A stretch of DNA of 6,044 nucleotides from Mesotoga sp. (lineage in GTDB: Bacteria > Thermotogota > Thermotogae > Petrotogales > Kosmotogaceae): assembly GCA_011620045.1 (NCBI GenBank), contig WOZY01000056.1, positions 1 through 6,044 of the forward strand. Reading direction: 5' to 3'. How positions within the stretch are numbered: position 1 is the stretch's first letter; every line of letters begins with the position of its first letter. Below the pieces are notes generated by a model. That model had not been told where the DNA came from, did not search any database, and saw nothing but the letters and a program-made list of their open reading frames with translations. The position numbers were made by a program, and so were the translations under genes. Shown here piece after piece: positions 5,835 to 6,044 of this stretch.

Positions 5835-6044
5835 TTTTCTCACCCGACTCACGTATGTATTCCTCAAGAGCAAGTTGTTCCTCTTCTCTGTACTGATACT
5901 GCCTCTTGATCAGCTCATCCCAGTTAACCAATCTGCCGTCAAACTCCGGTCCGTGAACACAGGCGAACTTCATCTCGCCTCCAACCTCGGCCCTGCAGGC
6001 ACCGCACATTCCTTTGCCGTCAACCATAATGGTGTTTAAACTTG
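5827..6044 (-). CDS. nfnA: NfnA: C-terminal part of the NAD(H)-binding small subunit of Nfn (5' end outside window)
   Basis: C-terminal 72 codons of the FNR-like small subunit (also called SudB or ferredoxin-NADP reductase alpha subunit) that holds the bifurcating FAD, the NADH site and a [2Fe-2S] cluster. Full proteins are about 280 residues; the first three quarters lie beyond the right edge. The visible part contains the cluster-binding segment VDGKGMCGAC, then KFACVHGPEFDG. The spacing D-x4-C-x2-C-x11-C matches the unusual one-aspartate, three-cysteine ligation described for Thermotoga maritima Nfn. The coding frame continues to the window end as SLNTI before the internal methionine encoded at 6027, so that methionine is not the start. 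The tail after about LVNWDELIKRQ is glutamate-rich and ends at the TGA inside the start region of nfnB, indicating translational coupling. Confidence 0.92.
   Translation of the reverse strand, partial: SLNTIMVDGKGMCGACRAEVGGEMKFACVHGPEFDGRLVNWDELIKRQYQYREEEQLALEEYIRESGEKNA

Noticed and set aside
5835..5873. Longer nfnB starting at a TTG at 5873
   Set aside because: The extra 13 residues do not look like the conserved Nfn N-terminus, and the ATG at 5834 has a ribosome binding site and a typical overlap with nfnA.

Overview
The window looks like chromosomal DNA from a bacterium of the Thermotogota, most plausibly a mesophilic or moderately thermophilic Mesotoga/Kosmotoga-type organism. This is an inference from four things: moderate GC content, AGA/AGG-rich arginine codons, strong purine-rich ribosome binding sites, and a combination of BMP-type binding protein, OmpR-type two-component system and Nfn transhydrogenase. 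Nothing in the window fixes the species.

Layout, left to right. (1) Bases 1-898, minus strand: a BMP-family ABC transporter solute-binding protein with a signal peptide. Its 3' end runs off the left edge. (2) Bases 899-1084: a divergent control region with a TATAAT box on each strand, a 9-bp inverted repeat around them, and a GAAACGTTTC palindrome resembling a LacI/GalR-type operator in the binding-protein leader. (3) Bases 1085-1468, plus strand: a 127-residue hypothetical protein that I do not recognise. (4) Bases 1469-1786: about 318 bases with no convincing gene, holding a strong hairpin and a palindrome just upstream of the next operon. (5) Bases 1787-3894, plus strand: a two-component system, an OmpR/PhoB response regulator whose stop overlaps the start of its membrane histidine kinase (ATGA). 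(6) Bases 3952-4341, minus strand: the C-terminal remnant of a putative glutamine-amidotransferase-like protein, cut off upstream by an in-frame stop. (7) Bases 4455-6044, minus strand: the NfnAB pair. The complete NfnB flavoprotein overlaps by 8 bases the C-terminal end of NfnA, whose 5' part lies beyond the right edge.

How the parts work together. NfnAB is expected to couple NADH and reduced ferredoxin oxidation to NADP+ reduction (or the reverse) in the cytoplasm. The binding protein probably delivers a nucleoside or related solute to a permease lying to the left. The kinase senses an unknown envelope signal and phosphorylates the regulator, whose targets cannot be read from this window. 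No CRISPR array, tRNA, rRNA, insertion sequence or clearly new multi-gene system was found. The points most worth following are the divergent control region, the unrecognised 127-residue protein with its in-frame downstream extension, and the decayed amidotransferase-like gene.
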